NCBI RefSeq assembly: GCF_028736115.1
Contig: NZ_CP117877.1
Coordinates: 2,356,001 to 2,420,000 of the forward strand
DNA: 64,000 bases
From: Mucilaginibacter sp. KACC 22063
GTDB taxonomy: Bacteria > Bacteroidota > Bacteroidia > Sphingobacteriales > Sphingobacteriaceae
Direction of reading: 5' to 3'
In this document: positions 46,271 through 55,569 of the stretch, piece after piece
How the letters are laid out: each line of letters starts with the position of its first letter
How positions within the stretch are numbered: the stretch's first letter is position 1
Notes under the pieces: model-generated
Told to the model about the DNA's origin: nothing
Database searches by the model: none
The model's input: only the letters and a program-made list of their open reading frames with translations
Position numbers and translations under genes: made by a program

Positions 46271-47209
46271 ATGATCAATTTTGAATGGACCGGAGTTTTT
46301 CCGGCGGTTACTACAAAGTTTACACCTAATGAAGAGCTTGACTTTCAAGCTTTTGATATTAACATAAATGCACAACTTGAAGCGGGTGCAGACGGTATTA
46401 TTCTTTGCGGATCATTAGGCGAAGCAAGTACTTTAAATGAAGAAGAAAAACTTGCTTTACTTAAACATACATTAGAACTGGTTGAAGGCAAAGTGCCGGT
46501 TATATTAAATATTGCCGAGCAAGCTACACGCGATGCTGTAAACCTGGCAAAGAAAGCTTATGATTTAGGTGCAGATGGTTTGATGCTGCTGCCGCCAATG
46601 CGTTATAAAGCAGATGACGAAGAAACAGTTACTTTCTTTAAAGAAGTAGCAAAAAGCACACCGCTGCCAATTATGCTGTATAATAACCCGGTAGATTATA
46701 AAATTGAGATCACACTTGATATGTTTGAACAACTTGCCGAAGTTGAGACGATTAAGGCGGTTAAAGAATCGAGCCGTGATGTGATTAATATTACCAGGAT
46801 GTTTAACCGTTTTGGTGATCGATTTAAAATATTTACAGGTGTTGATCCAATTGCAACCGAAAGCTTAATGATGGGTGCTGATGGTTGGGTAGCTGGTTTA
46901 GTAGATGCTTTCCCACGCGAAACTGTTGCAATATACAGATTAATTAAAGCAGGACGTTATGATGAAGCACGTGCTATTCATCGTTGGTTTTTACCTTTGC
47001 TTGAGTTAGATATTCACCCTAAATTGGTGCAATATATTAAGCTTGCCGAAACTAAAACAGGTATTGGCACAGAGACTGTACGTGCGCCGCGTTTAGCACT
47101 TAAAGGTGAAGAACGTGCTTATGTAGAAAAAGTGATTGATGACGCACTTGCTGTACGCCCTGCATTGCCTGAAGGCAGCTGGGGTAGATTGGAAACAGTG
47201 ACAAACTGA
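46271..47209 (+). CDS. DHDPS-family deaminase, probable pyrroline-4-hydroxy-2-carboxylate deaminase
   Basis: A 312-aa TIM-barrel aldolase/lyase of the dihydrodipicolinate synthase/N-acetylneuraminate lyase family, cytoplasmic. The Schiff-base lysine is K165 in IKAVKESSRD; the GSLGEASTLNEEEK loop and YNNPVDYK are typical. True lysine-pathway DapA is usually elsewhere and shorter. The next three genes are KGSA dehydrogenase, hydroxyproline epimerase and D-amino-acid dehydrogenase. By pathway logic this enzyme deaminates and dehydrates 1-pyrroline-4-hydroxy-2-carboxylate to 2-oxoglutarate semialdehyde. It is 10 bp before the aldehyde dehydrogenase and begins the catabolic run. Confidence 0.87.
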   Translation: MINFEWTGVFPAVTTKFTPNEELDFQAFDININAQLEAGADGIILCGSLGEASTLNEEEKLALLKHTLELVEGKVPVILNIAEQATRDAVNLAKKAYDLGADGLMLLPPMRYKADDEETVTFFKEVAKSTPLPIMLYNNPVDYKIEITLDMFEQLAEVETIKAVKESSRDVINITRMFNRFGDRFKIFTGVDPIATESLMMGADGWVAGLVDAFPRETVAIYRLIKAGRYDEARAIHRWFLPLLELDIHPKLVQYIKLAETKTGIGTETVRAPRLALKGEERAYVEKVIDDALAVRPALPEGSWGRLETVTN

Positions 47210-47219
47210 AATAAATATA

Positions 47220-48797
47220 ATGGGATTTGAGAATATCGTTGCCTGTAAACCGGTAGGGTCTGGTGAAGGAGTGTTTGAAGCGGTTAACCCGTCTACAGGT
47301 GAAAAAATACCCGGTCAATTTCAAATTGCTGACTCTGCATTAATTGACAGCGCTTTAAAGGCTGCAAAAGAAGCGTGTCAACTATTAAAGAATATCGGTG
47401 GTGCAAATAAGGCCGAATTTTTAAGGGCTGTTGCCGATGAGATTGCTGCTCAAACAAGTAATCTTGTTGAAATAGCCATGGCCGAAAGTGGTTTGCCGCA
47501 AGCCAGACTTCAGGGAGAAGTAAACCGTACAACTGGTCAGTTGCGTATGTTTGCAGATCTGGTTGCTGAAGGTTCGTGGGTAAATGCGGTAATTGATACA
47601 GCACAGCCCGACAGGGTTCCGTTACCAAAACCGGATATCAGAAAATTGCTGATGCCTTTAGGCCCGGTGGTGGTGTTTGGTGCAAGCAATTTCCCGCTGG
47701 CATTTTCTGTTGCCGGTGGCGATACCGCTTCTGCCTTTGCTGCGGGCTGCCCGGTTATAGTTAAGGTACATCCTGCACATCCGGGCACCAGTGCTTTGGT
47801 GGGCGAGGCAATTTGCAAAGCTGCATTAAGCACAGGCATGCCACAAGGGATTTTTTCTATGCTATATGATGCGGGTTATACCATTGGCGAACAATTGGTA
47901 AAGCACCCGGAAACTAAAGCTGTAGCATTTACAGGTTCATACAATGGCGGTATGGCGTTAATTAAATTAGCGCAGCAACGTCATGACCTTATTCCTGTAT
48001 TTACAGAAATGGGCAGTATAAACCCGGTTGTGTTTTTACCGGAAGCATTGAAGAGCCGTCCGCAGGAACTGGCTAACAAATATGCAGGCTCAATAGCCTT
48101 AGGTGCCGGTCAGTTTTGTACCAACCCGGGTTTAATGCTGGCTGTACAATCGCCAGGATTAGATCAATTTGTTGATACGATATCAGAAGCTGTAAAAGCA
48201 ACGCCATCGGCAACGATGCTGACAGGCGGCATCTGGCAAAACTTCCAAAAACTATCAGAAGCATCTATCGCCGAAGAAGCTGTCTCTGTAATTGCGCAGT
48301 CGACCAATATCAATCAGAACAATATAAACCAGGCTGCATCAGTTGTCTTAAAAGTTTCTGGTAAAGATTTTCTTAACAATCCTAAATTGCAGCAGGAGGT
48401 GTTTGGCCCGCTATCGATTTTAGTGGTTGCCGAAAACGCTGAACAACTTGAAAAGATTGTAGAAACATTGCACGGACAATTAACAGTAACTGTTATGGCA
48501 GAGAAAGCTGAACTGTCTGCTTATAGATCTTTGCTCGATAAATTGAACAACATTGCTGGCCGACTTATTTTAAATGGCGTACCTACAGGTGTAGAAGTTT
48601 GTGCAGCTATGCAACATGGCGGCCCATTCCCTGCTACCAGTGATAGCAGGTATACTTCTGTTGGCACATCTGCTATTTACCGTTTTGCACGCCCGGTGGC
48701 ATGGCAAGATTGGGAAGACAGCCTTTTGCCTAAAGAATTGCAAGACGCAAATCCACTTAACATTTGGAGATTAGTGAACAATCAGTGGACAAAGTAA
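47220..48797 (+). CDS. 2-Oxoglutarate semialdehyde dehydrogenase (KGSADH)
   Basis: A 525-aa NAD(P)-dependent aldehyde dehydrogenase of the KGSADH type. The nucleophile is C300 in GAGQFCTNPG and the general base E263 in FTEMGSIN; the cofactor region includes FGASNFPLAFSVAGGDTASAFAAGCPVIVKVHPAHPGTS. It oxidises 2-oxoglutarate semialdehyde to 2-oxoglutarate, the last step of hydroxyproline or pentose/uronate oxidation. The GH neighbours could also feed an L-arabinose oxidative route ending at the same semialdehyde. The epimerase 3 bp downstream makes hydroxyproline the primary source. Confidence 0.92.
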   Translation: MGFENIVACKPVGSGEGVFEAVNPSTGEKIPGQFQIADSALIDSALKAAKEACQLLKNIGGANKAEFLRAVADEIAAQTSNLVEIAMAESGLPQARLQGEVNRTTGQLRMFADLVAEGSWVNAVIDTAQPDRVPLPKPDIRKLLMPLGPVVVFGASNFPLAFSVAGGDTASAFAAGCPVIVKVHPAHPGTSALVGEAICKAALSTGMPQGIFSMLYDAGYTIGEQLVKHPETKAVAFTGSYNGGMALIKLAQQRHDLIPVFTEMGSINPVVFLPEALKSRPQELANKYAGSIALGAGQFCTNPGLMLAVQSPGLDQFVDTISEAVKATPSATMLTGGIWQNFQKLSEASIAEEAVSVIAQSTNINQNNINQAASVVLKVSGKDFLNNPKLQQEVFGPLSILVVAENAEQLEKIVETLHGQLTVTVMAEKAELSAYRSLLDKLNNIAGRLILNGVPTGVEVCAAMQHGGPFPATSDSRYTSVGTSAIYRFARPVAWQDWEDSLLPKELQDANPLNIWRLVNNQWTK

Positions 48798-48800
48798 ACA

Positions 48801-49802
48801 ATGAATAACAAAACTTTTTTATGTATAGATGCTCATACCTGCGGTAATCCGGTAAGGCTTGTTGCTGGTGGTGGCCCCAATTTGCAGGGCGACAATATGA
48901 GCGAAAAGCGCCAGCACTTCTTGAAAGAATATGATTGGATCAGAACCGGTTTAATGTTTGAACCGCGTGGCCACGATATGATGTCTGGAAGTATTTTATA
49001 CCCGCCTCATAATCCTGATAACGATGTAGCAGTGTTATTTATAGAAACCAGCGGCTGCCTGCCCATGTGTGGGCATGGCACTATTGGTACTATAACCATT
49101 GCTATAGAAGAGGGGTTAATTAAACCAAAAACGCCTGGTATTGTCCGAATGGAAGCACCTGCCGGGCTGGTACTGATAGAGTATAAACAGGAAGGTGCTA
49201 AAGTAAAATCGGTTAAGCTGACCAACGTACCTGCTTATCTTGCAGCAGAAAACTTACAGGTTGAGTGCCCTGATCTGGGTATGCTTACTATTGATGTAGC
49301 TTATGGCGGCAACTATTACGCAATAGTTGACCCTCAGCCTAATTTTTCCGGGTTAGAAAATTACAGTGCAGGACAGTTAATTGCATGGAGTAGGGTATTG
49401 CGCCAGCGTATTAATGAGCTGTATACGTTTGTACATCCTCAAAACCCGACCATTAATACCTGTACGCACATTCTATGGGCTGGCAAAACTCTTTCTGAAG
49501 ATGCTACTGCACGTAATGCGGTGTTTTATGGTGATAAAGCCATTGACCGTTCTCCTTGTGGTACCGGAACCTCTGCTCGTATGGCGCAGTGGTATGCCAA
49601 AGGTAAACTGAAAAAAGGCGATATTTTTATTCATGAAAGTATTATCGGAAGCAAGTTTACAGGTAGGGTGGAAGATACCGTTCAGCTAAACGAATTCGAT
49701 GCCATTATACCAAGTATTGAGGGCTGGGCAAAAGTTTATGGTTACAACACCATTAAAATTGACGACGAAGACCCTTACGCACACGGATTCCAGGTGCTTT
49801 AA
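48801..49802 (+). CDS. 4-Hydroxyproline epimerase (proline racemase family)
   Basis: A 333-aa cofactor-independent epimerase converting trans-4-hydroxy-L-proline to cis-4-hydroxy-D-proline. Both catalytic cysteines are present: C90 (LPMCGHGTIG) and C253 (DRSPCGTGTSA), so it is a racemase/epimerase rather than the dehydratase branch, in which the first Cys is Thr. The N terminus reads CIDAHTCGNPVRLV. Length equals known hydroxyproline 2-epimerases. Proline racemase activity is the alternative, but the KGSADH, deaminase and D-amino-acid dehydrogenase around it support the hydroxyproline role. It sits 11 bp before the dehydrogenase gene. Confidence 0.93.
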   Translation: MNNKTFLCIDAHTCGNPVRLVAGGGPNLQGDNMSEKRQHFLKEYDWIRTGLMFEPRGHDMMSGSILYPPHNPDNDVAVLFIETSGCLPMCGHGTIGTITIAIEEGLIKPKTPGIVRMEAPAGLVLIEYKQEGAKVKSVKLTNVPAYLAAENLQVECPDLGMLTIDVAYGGNYYAIVDPQPNFSGLENYSAGQLIAWSRVLRQRINELYTFVHPQNPTINTCTHILWAGKTLSEDATARNAVFYGDKAIDRSPCGTGTSARMAQWYAKGKLKKGDIFIHESIIGSKFTGRVEDTVQLNEFDAIIPSIEGWAKVYGYNTIKIDDEDPYAHGFQVL

Positions 49803-49813
49803 AAGAAACTGAA

Positions 49814-51058
49814 ATGTCTAAAGTAATTATAATCGGCGGAGGCATTATCGGCCTTAGCTCTGCATATTATCTTCATAAAGCCGGACACCAGGTAACCATA
49901 CTGGATAAAGGAAAGCTAAATGAAAACTGTTCTCTGGGAAATGCCGGTATGATTGTACCGAGCCATTTTGTACCGCTTGCTGCACCCGGAATGATTAAAC
50001 AGGGCATACGCTGGATGTTCGACAGTAAAAGCCCGTTTTATGTAAGGCCATCGCTTAGTCCCGAACTGTTTTCATGGGGTATAAAGTTTATTAAAAAGGC
50101 CAATGCCAGGCATGTTAATGAGGCTGCTGTTCCGCTGCGCGATATTTCTTTATTAAGTAAAAAGCTTTACAGTGAAATTGCTGATGAAACAGGCATCAAC
50201 TTTGGTTTAACAGGTAACGGCATTCTTGCTTTTTATAAAACGGAACAAGCTGCAGAAGAGGAAGCCCACCTTGCCGAAAAAGGAAGAGAGCTTGGGCTTG
50301 ATATGGCTGTGCTTAATGCTGACGAATGCAAAGCCTTGCAGCCACACCTCAACCTGGATGTTTTAGGAGCAGTACATTATAGATGTGACTCGCATATATT
50401 CCCGGATGCACTGATCAGCGGGCTTAATAAATATCTGAAAGCTAACGGTGTTGAAATTTTCCAGGATCATGAAGTTACACGGATTGATCGTTCGGGGCAT
50501 AAAGTGGTTAAAGTTTTTACAGGTAAACAGGAGTGGACTGCCGACCAATTTGTAATAGCAGGTGGATCATGGTCGCCAGCGGTAGCAAAAATGACCGGCA
50601 TCAACATTTCGCTGATACCCGGTAAGGGTTACTCGTTTATGGTTTCAGAACCTGAAAACCGCATGACTATTCCTGCTTTGTTAACCGAAGCAAGAGTAGC
50701 CATTACACCCATGAATGGCCAGATACGTTACGGCGGAACTATGGAAATAGGCAAAACCAACAATAAGATCAACATGAACCGTGTTAAAGGTATTGTTGAA
50801 TCTGTTCCAAAATATTTCCCCGATCTCCACCCATCAGTTCCTGTCGAAAAAGATATTTGGTTTGGTTTCCGTCCGGCTTCGCCTGATGGCTTACCTTATA
50901 TTGGTCGTACAGGTAAATATGATAATCTGATTATTGCTACAGGGCACGGCATGATGGGCTTAAGTCTGGGGCCTGCAACCGGCCGCCTTGTAAGTGAAAT
51001 CGTATCAGAAAAATCTACTGCTATTTCAACTTCAGCTTTTTCACCTGACAGGTTTTAA
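49814..51058 (+). CDS. FAD-dependent D-amino-acid dehydrogenase, probable D-hydroxyproline dehydrogenase
   Basis: A 414-aa DadA-like flavoprotein. The FAD-binding GGGIIG is at 8-13, with Asp after the second strand (VTILDKG), and the C-terminal flavin-contacting segment is FRPASPDGLPYIGRT...ATGHGMMGLSLGP. There is no signal peptide; such enzymes attach to the inner face of the cytoplasmic membrane and pass electrons to the respiratory chain. In this operon it would oxidise cis-4-hydroxy-D-proline to 1-pyrroline-4-hydroxy-2-carboxylate, linking epimerase and deaminase. It is the last gene of the four-gene run and is followed by an inverted repeat ahead of the regulator. Confidence 0.9.
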   Translation: MSKVIIIGGGIIGLSSAYYLHKAGHQVTILDKGKLNENCSLGNAGMIVPSHFVPLAAPGMIKQGIRWMFDSKSPFYVRPSLSPELFSWGIKFIKKANARHVNEAAVPLRDISLLSKKLYSEIADETGINFGLTGNGILAFYKTEQAAEEEAHLAEKGRELGLDMAVLNADECKALQPHLNLDVLGAVHYRCDSHIFPDALISGLNKYLKANGVEIFQDHEVTRIDRSGHKVVKVFTGKQEWTADQFVIAGGSWSPAVAKMTGINISLIPGKGYSFMVSEPENRMTIPALLTEARVAITPMNGQIRYGGTMEIGKTNNKINMNRVKGIVESVPKYFPDLHPSVPVEKDIWFGFRPASPDGLPYIGRTGKYDNLIIATGHGMMGLSLGPATGRLVSEIVSEKSTAISTSAFSPDRF

Positions 51059-51146
51059 TACGATGCATATTGCTTATAGCAGAATATTGATCTCATTGCT
51101 AACAACAATCGCCAGATATAATAAGAAATTACCCAGTATTTCTTAA

Positions 51147-51190
51147 ATTTTAACCCATAGAAGATATTTTTTGCTTTTATGGGTTAAAAT
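51147..51190. promoter_or_regulatory. Inverted repeat between the hydroxyproline operon and araC
   Basis: A perfect 13-bp repeat ATTTTAACCCATA/TATGGGTTAAAAT (51147-51159 with 51178-51190), extendable inward by three further pairs, with an 18-nt spacer. It lies 35 bp ahead of the regulator ATG and 89 bp after dadA. No T-run follows, so an operator for the AraC protein is at least as likely as a terminator. Confidence 0.55.
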
Positions 51191-51224
51191 CTGTAAGTTC
51201 ATATAGATTAACTCTTAATGCTGT

Positions 51225-52127
51225 ATGAAAGTTTTGCAGTTTACAATCCCGGTAGCTTATGACAAAAGCGTTATTTTTGAGCAAATTCATTTGCCACATT
51301 TTTATCCCTATTTGCACCGGCACGAAGAGAACCAGGTAACCTGGATACAGCAGGGAGAAGGCACGCTGGTTATCGGCAACAATATGCACGATTTTGCACC
51401 CGGCGATGTGTTTTTCCTGGGACCCAACCTTCCGCATCTGTTCAAAAGCAACCCCGAGTATTTTGATGCCGACAGCAGTAAAAGGGTAAAAGCGATTACT
51501 GTATTTTTTAATCTCAACGGACCGCTGAACGCCTTGCTTGAAATCCCGGAGATGAAGCAAATCAAAGGTTTTTTTCAGCAGCAACAACAAGGTTTCAAAC
51601 TTCCGGATGTGGCATTTAATGAAATATCACGCATTATGCTTTCATTTCGTGATTCTTCAGGGCCAGACCAGCTTATCCAGTTTTTTCAGTTGGTAAAAAC
51701 GCTGTACAGTCATGGCTCAAAGGCCGAGCCGCTATCGTCATTTGGTACGTCGCAACGTATCTCAGAAAATGAGGGAATTCGTATCAGTAATATTTATAAT
51801 TACATCATGCAGTACTACCACGAATCAATTACACTTGAAGATGTGGCCAACGCTGCACACATGACCCCACATGCCTTTTGCCGCTACTTTAAAAAACATA
51901 CAGGTCATACTTTTATTTCTTTTCTCAACGAGGTGCGTATCAATGAGGCATGCAAAAAGCTTACAGATTATTCCTTTGAGAGTATCTCGTCTGTAGCTTA
52001 CAATTGTGGTTTCAATAGCATCACCAATTTTAACCGGGTATTCCGTATTGTAATTGGTTCTTCACCCCGCGCTTATATCGATAATTATAGCAAAAATTTC
52101 AATAACCCTATTAAAGTTGCCGGATGA
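51225..52127 (+). CDS. AraC-family regulator, probably of hydroxyproline use
   Basis: A 300-aa regulator. The N-terminal cupin sensor domain (about 10-110) has LHRHEENQVTWIQQGEGTLVIG and APGDVFFLGPNLPHLF. The C-terminal pair of helix-turn-helix motifs (about 190-290) includes ITLEDVANAAHMTPHAFCRYFKKHTG and SVAYNCGFNSITNFNRVFR. It lies directly after the four hydroxyproline genes and before the peptidase-permease pair, all on one strand, so it likely controls one or both. The inducer may be hydroxyproline or a derivative. An inverted repeat just upstream may be its own operator. Confidence 0.9.
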   Translation: MKVLQFTIPVAYDKSVIFEQIHLPHFYPYLHRHEENQVTWIQQGEGTLVIGNNMHDFAPGDVFFLGPNLPHLFKSNPEYFDADSSKRVKAITVFFNLNGPLNALLEIPEMKQIKGFFQQQQQGFKLPDVAFNEISRIMLSFRDSSGPDQLIQFFQLVKTLYSHGSKAEPLSSFGTSQRISENEGIRISNIYNYIMQYYHESITLEDVANAAHMTPHAFCRYFKKHTGHTFISFLNEVRINEACKKLTDYSFESISSVAYNCGFNSITNFNRVFRIVIGSSPRAYIDNYSKNFNNPIKVAG

Positions 52128-52205
52128 AGCAGGCGTTATGAACCAGGTAAATCAAACATTTATAGCAAGGTGTTAAAAAATTATTAATACAGGGTAAAAT
52201 CCAAT

Positions 52206-52235
52206 AAATAGCGGTACAACACTACCGCTATTTTT
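52206..52235 (+). terminator. Intrinsic terminator after araC
   Basis: A stem AAATAGCGGTA/TACCGCTATTT (52206-52216 with 52223-52233) with a 6-nt loop and a T-run. Confidence 0.88.
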
Positions 52236-52284
52236 ATGAAATACACATAGACAATAGCTGTCCCTTTTTTCCCTGATTAACTAT

Positions 52285-54111
52285 TTGATGATACCTATGC
52301 AATATTTCCGATTTTTAAGAGCATTGCTCTGTTTGATGATTGTTTTGTTACTGCTAACCGGGCAAAACTCTAACGCGCAGACCAATGACAAGGCAATTTA
52401 TGAACAAGCCAGCGAAGTTTCGGGTCTTGTTATACAACATCAGCAGGATATTGATGCCATTAAAGATTTTTATACCCCGTATAAGCTGAATAAAAATGGT
52501 GAAGAACAATGGAAAGCCCCTGTACTTAATTCGCCCGAGGAAAGGAATCGTTTAATTGAAATTGAAAATGATTATCTGGAAAAATTAAAGAAAACAGATT
52601 TTAACAGCATGAGCATTTATGGTAAGGTAGATTATATCTTGCTTAAAAAAGAGATCAATTTCAATATAGGAGCGTTAAATAAGGAAGAAGAGACCTACCA
52701 AAAGACCACGAAGTATATCCCTTTTGCAGAAACAATTTATCAACTTGAGGCAAAACGCAGACGCGGGGGGTATTTGGATGGCCAGGAAGTCGCAGGTCAA
52801 CTGAATGCGATTACCAAAGAAGTAAAAAAATCTGCAGATGCCATTAAAAAGGTTGAATATGTAGAACAGCCGTTAGCAAATATGAGCGAAGCAGCTGTGA
52901 CGGGCTTAAAGTCGAGGCTTAAAAATGTATTTGATTTTTATGACGGGTATGATCCGATGTTTACCTGGTGGGTACCTAAGCCATACCAACAACTGGATAC
53001 TACACTAACGGTGTATGCCGCAGCTATTAAAAGCAAAAGCAAAGTAATTACCACTCAAAAACCTGACAGCAGCGGCATTAAAGGTGTACCTATAGGCCGT
53101 GATGAACTCATCAGGCAGTTACAGGCCGAGATGATCCCTTACACGCCGGAAGAACTGATTGCTTTAGCCAACAAGGAGTTTGCCTGGTGCGATAAGGAAA
53201 TGCTGAAAGCTTCGGCAGAAATGGGCTATGGTACTAACTGGAAAGCGGCACTTGAAAAGGTTAAAAACAGTTACGTTCCGGCCGGGCACCAGCCAGAGCT
53301 TATTTTAAAACTATATAATGATGCCATCAGCTTTATTAAAGCTAATGACATGATCACCGTGCCGCCGCTGGCCGAAGAAACCTGGGGAATGATCATGATG
53401 ACCCCGCAAAGACAGTTGGTTAATCCCTTCTTTACAGGTGGCAGGGAAATCAGTATATCGTATCCCACCAATACCATGAGCGAGCAGGACAGGTTGATGA
53501 GCATGCGCGGTAACAACCCGTACTTTTCGCGAGGCACTGTTCCGCACGAGTTGATACCGGGCCATAACCTGCAGTACTTTATGAATAGCCGTTATAAACC
53601 CTATCGCGGTAGTTTTGAAACACCTTTTGCTATTGAGGGCTGGGCATTGTATTGGGAACTGCTACTATATGATAAAGGCTATGCCAAAACACCGGAAGAA
53701 CGTATTGGTATGCTTTTCTGGCGGATGCACCGTTGCGCACGTATTATATTCTCTCTCAATTATCATTTAGGCAACTGGACACCACAGCAATGTATTGATT
53801 TCCTGGTTGACCGTGTAGGGCACGAAAAAGCAAATGCTGAAGGAGAGGTGAGGCGGTCATTTGCAGGTGGGTACAGTCCGCTTTACCAGGTAGCCTACTT
53901 AACAGGCGGGCTGCAGTTATGGGGCCTGAAAAAAGAGCTGGTAGATAGTGGAAAGATGACATTGAAGGAATACAACGACGCAGTAATAAAAGAAAACTTG
54001 ATCCCGATTGAAATGGTAAGGGCTACATTAACCAATCAAAACCTTAGCCCTGATTTTACGACCAGCTGGCGATTTTATGATTTCGGCAGTAAAAATTCCA
54101 AAAACAAATAA
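52285..54111 (+). CDS. DUF885 secreted metallopeptidase
   Basis: A 608-aa exported protein with a signal peptide ending SNAQT (about residue 33); ATG at 52300 is an alternative start. The DUF885 signature is H421-E422-LIPG-H427 followed by NLQ (HExxPGHxxQ), with a downstream Glu in FAIEGWALYWE, consistent with zinc coordination. Proteins of this family are treated as peptidases or peptide-bond hydrolases, though few are characterised. It precedes an amino-acid permease by 20 bp, so it probably releases amino acids or small peptides outside the cytoplasm for uptake. Confidence 0.87.
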   Translation: MMIPMQYFRFLRALLCLMIVLLLLTGQNSNAQTNDKAIYEQASEVSGLVIQHQQDIDAIKDFYTPYKLNKNGEEQWKAPVLNSPEERNRLIEIENDYLEKLKKTDFNSMSIYGKVDYILLKKEINFNIGALNKEEETYQKTTKYIPFAETIYQLEAKRRRGGYLDGQEVAGQLNAITKEVKKSADAIKKVEYVEQPLANMSEAAVTGLKSRLKNVFDFYDGYDPMFTWWVPKPYQQLDTTLTVYAAAIKSKSKVITTQKPDSSGIKGVPIGRDELIRQLQAEMIPYTPEELIALANKEFAWCDKEMLKASAEMGYGTNWKAALEKVKNSYVPAGHQPELILKLYNDAISFIKANDMITVPPLAEETWGMIMMTPQRQLVNPFFTGGREISISYPTNTMSEQDRLMSMRGNNPYFSRGTVPHELIPGHNLQYFMNSRYKPYRGSFETPFAIEGWALYWELLLYDKGYAKTPEERIGMLFWRMHRCARIIFSLNYHLGNWTPQQCIDFLVDRVGHEKANAEGEVRRSFAGGYSPLYQVAYLTGGLQLWGLKKELVDSGKMTLKEYNDAVIKENLIPIEMVRATLTNQNLSPDFTTSWRFYDFGSKNSKNK

Positions 54112-54131
54112 AATCCGCTCAATAAACAAAA

Positions 54132-55550
54132 ATGGCTAATAAAGACTCATTCGTACCCTCGTTAAAACTCATTGATGCAACCATGCTGGTAGCGGGCAGC
54201 ATGATCGGGTCGGGAATATTTATTGTAAGCGCAGATATAACGCGCAATACCGGCAGTGCGGGATGGTTGATTTTTGTATGGCTGATCACCGGTTTTATGA
54301 CCCTTACCGCAGCCTTAAGTTACGGAGAGTTAAGCGCCATGTTTCCGAAGGCAGGCGGACAGTATGTATATCTTAAACAAGCCTATAATCCGTTAGTCGG
54401 TTTTCTGTACGGCTGGAGTTTTTTTACAGTAATACAAACGGCTACTATAGCAGCGGTGGGAGTGGCATTTGCAAAATTTACAGCCTACATCATTCCGCAA
54501 TTTAGCGAAGATGCTATAGCCATCAATCTAAAGTTTTTTACCATATCACCGGCACAATTACTGGCAATTTGCATTATTATACTGCTTACGTTTATCAATA
54601 GTTTAGGTGTAAACAGCGGCAAAATAGTCCAGACTATTTTTACCTCTGCCAAGTTATTAAGCCTTACCGGGCTTATCATTTTTGGTTTTATTGCATTTAA
54701 GCCTGAGATCTGGCATGCGAACTGGACAGATGGCTGGAACCTGCATAAGCTTAACAAGGATGGCAGTATCGCATCATACACAACTATTGCTGCGCTTGGT
54801 GCCATAGCTTCGGCTATGGTGGGATCCATTTTCAGCAGCGACTCGTGGAATAATGTTACTTTTATTGCAGGCGAGATTAAAAATCCTAAAAAGAATATCG
54901 GTTTGAGCCTGGCGCTGGGTACGCTGATTGTAACAGTTATTTACATTGTTACCAATATGATGTACTTATCCGTGCTTTCGCTGCATGATATTGCCGCTTC
55001 AGAAAAAGACCGGGTAGGTGTAACTGCTTCACAGCATATTTTCGGCGGTTCTGGCACATTAATTATAGCATTGCTGATTATGGTGTCCACCTTTGGTTGT
55101 AACAATGGCCTTATTATGGCTGGCGCAAGGGTTTATTATTCAATGGCCAAAGACAATCTATTTTTTAAGAAGGCTGGTGATCTTAATAAAAAAGCAGTGC
55201 CTGGTTACGGTTTATGGATACAATGCCTATTGGCTTCTTTATGGTGCTTAAGCGGTAAATACGGCGACCTGCTGGATATGATCTCCTTTGTGGTGGTTGT
55301 ATTTTACATGCTTACAATTGCAGGTATATTTATACTGAGAAAGAAAATGCCAGAAGCAGAACGACCATATAAAGCATTCGGATATCCAGTTTTGCCAATA
55401 GTTTACATTGTAATGGGGCTGTCTTTTTGTCTTTTGCTGATCGTTTACAAGCCAACTTATACCTGGCCGGGTCTGCTGATCACGCTTTTGGGTATACCGG
55501 TATATTACCTGATACTAAGAAGCAAACACACAACTGACGCCGCTTCATAG
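54132..55550 (+). CDS. APC-family amino-acid permease
   Basis: A 472-aa inner-membrane transporter with about 12 predicted helices. The first helix has the APC signature MLVAGSMIGSGIFIVSADI (GSGIF substrate-binding loop), followed by ELSAMFPKAGGQYVYLKQAYNP. It probably imports an amino acid by proton symport or exchange. It lies 20 bp after the DUF885 peptidase and converges on an Xaa-Pro aminopeptidase, 15 kb into a hydroxyproline/proline-peptide block; hydroxyproline or proline is a reasonable but unproven cargo. LAT-type exchangers share this signature, so exchange cannot be excluded. Confidence 0.92.
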   Translation: MANKDSFVPSLKLIDATMLVAGSMIGSGIFIVSADITRNTGSAGWLIFVWLITGFMTLTAALSYGELSAMFPKAGGQYVYLKQAYNPLVGFLYGWSFFTVIQTATIAAVGVAFAKFTAYIIPQFSEDAIAINLKFFTISPAQLLAICIIILLTFINSLGVNSGKIVQTIFTSAKLLSLTGLIIFGFIAFKPEIWHANWTDGWNLHKLNKDGSIASYTTIAALGAIASAMVGSIFSSDSWNNVTFIAGEIKNPKKNIGLSLALGTLIVTVIYIVTNMMYLSVLSLHDIAASEKDRVGVTASQHIFGGSGTLIIALLIMVSTFGCNNGLIMAGARVYYSMAKDNLFFKKAGDLNKKAVPGYGLWIQCLLASLWCLSGKYGDLLDMISFVVVVFYMLTIAGIFILRKKMPEAERPYKAFGYPVLPIVYIVMGLSFCLLLIVYKPTYTWPGLLITLLGIPVYYLILRSKHTTDAAS

Positions 55551-55569
55551 TATCAGGCTTTTAACAGGA

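Noticed and set aside
46271..47209. Lysine-biosynthetic DapA as identity of the DHDPS-family gene
   Set aside because: The gene is locked into a run with KGSADH, hydroxyproline epimerase and D-amino-acid dehydrogenase, so the hydroxyproline deaminase role fits far better.
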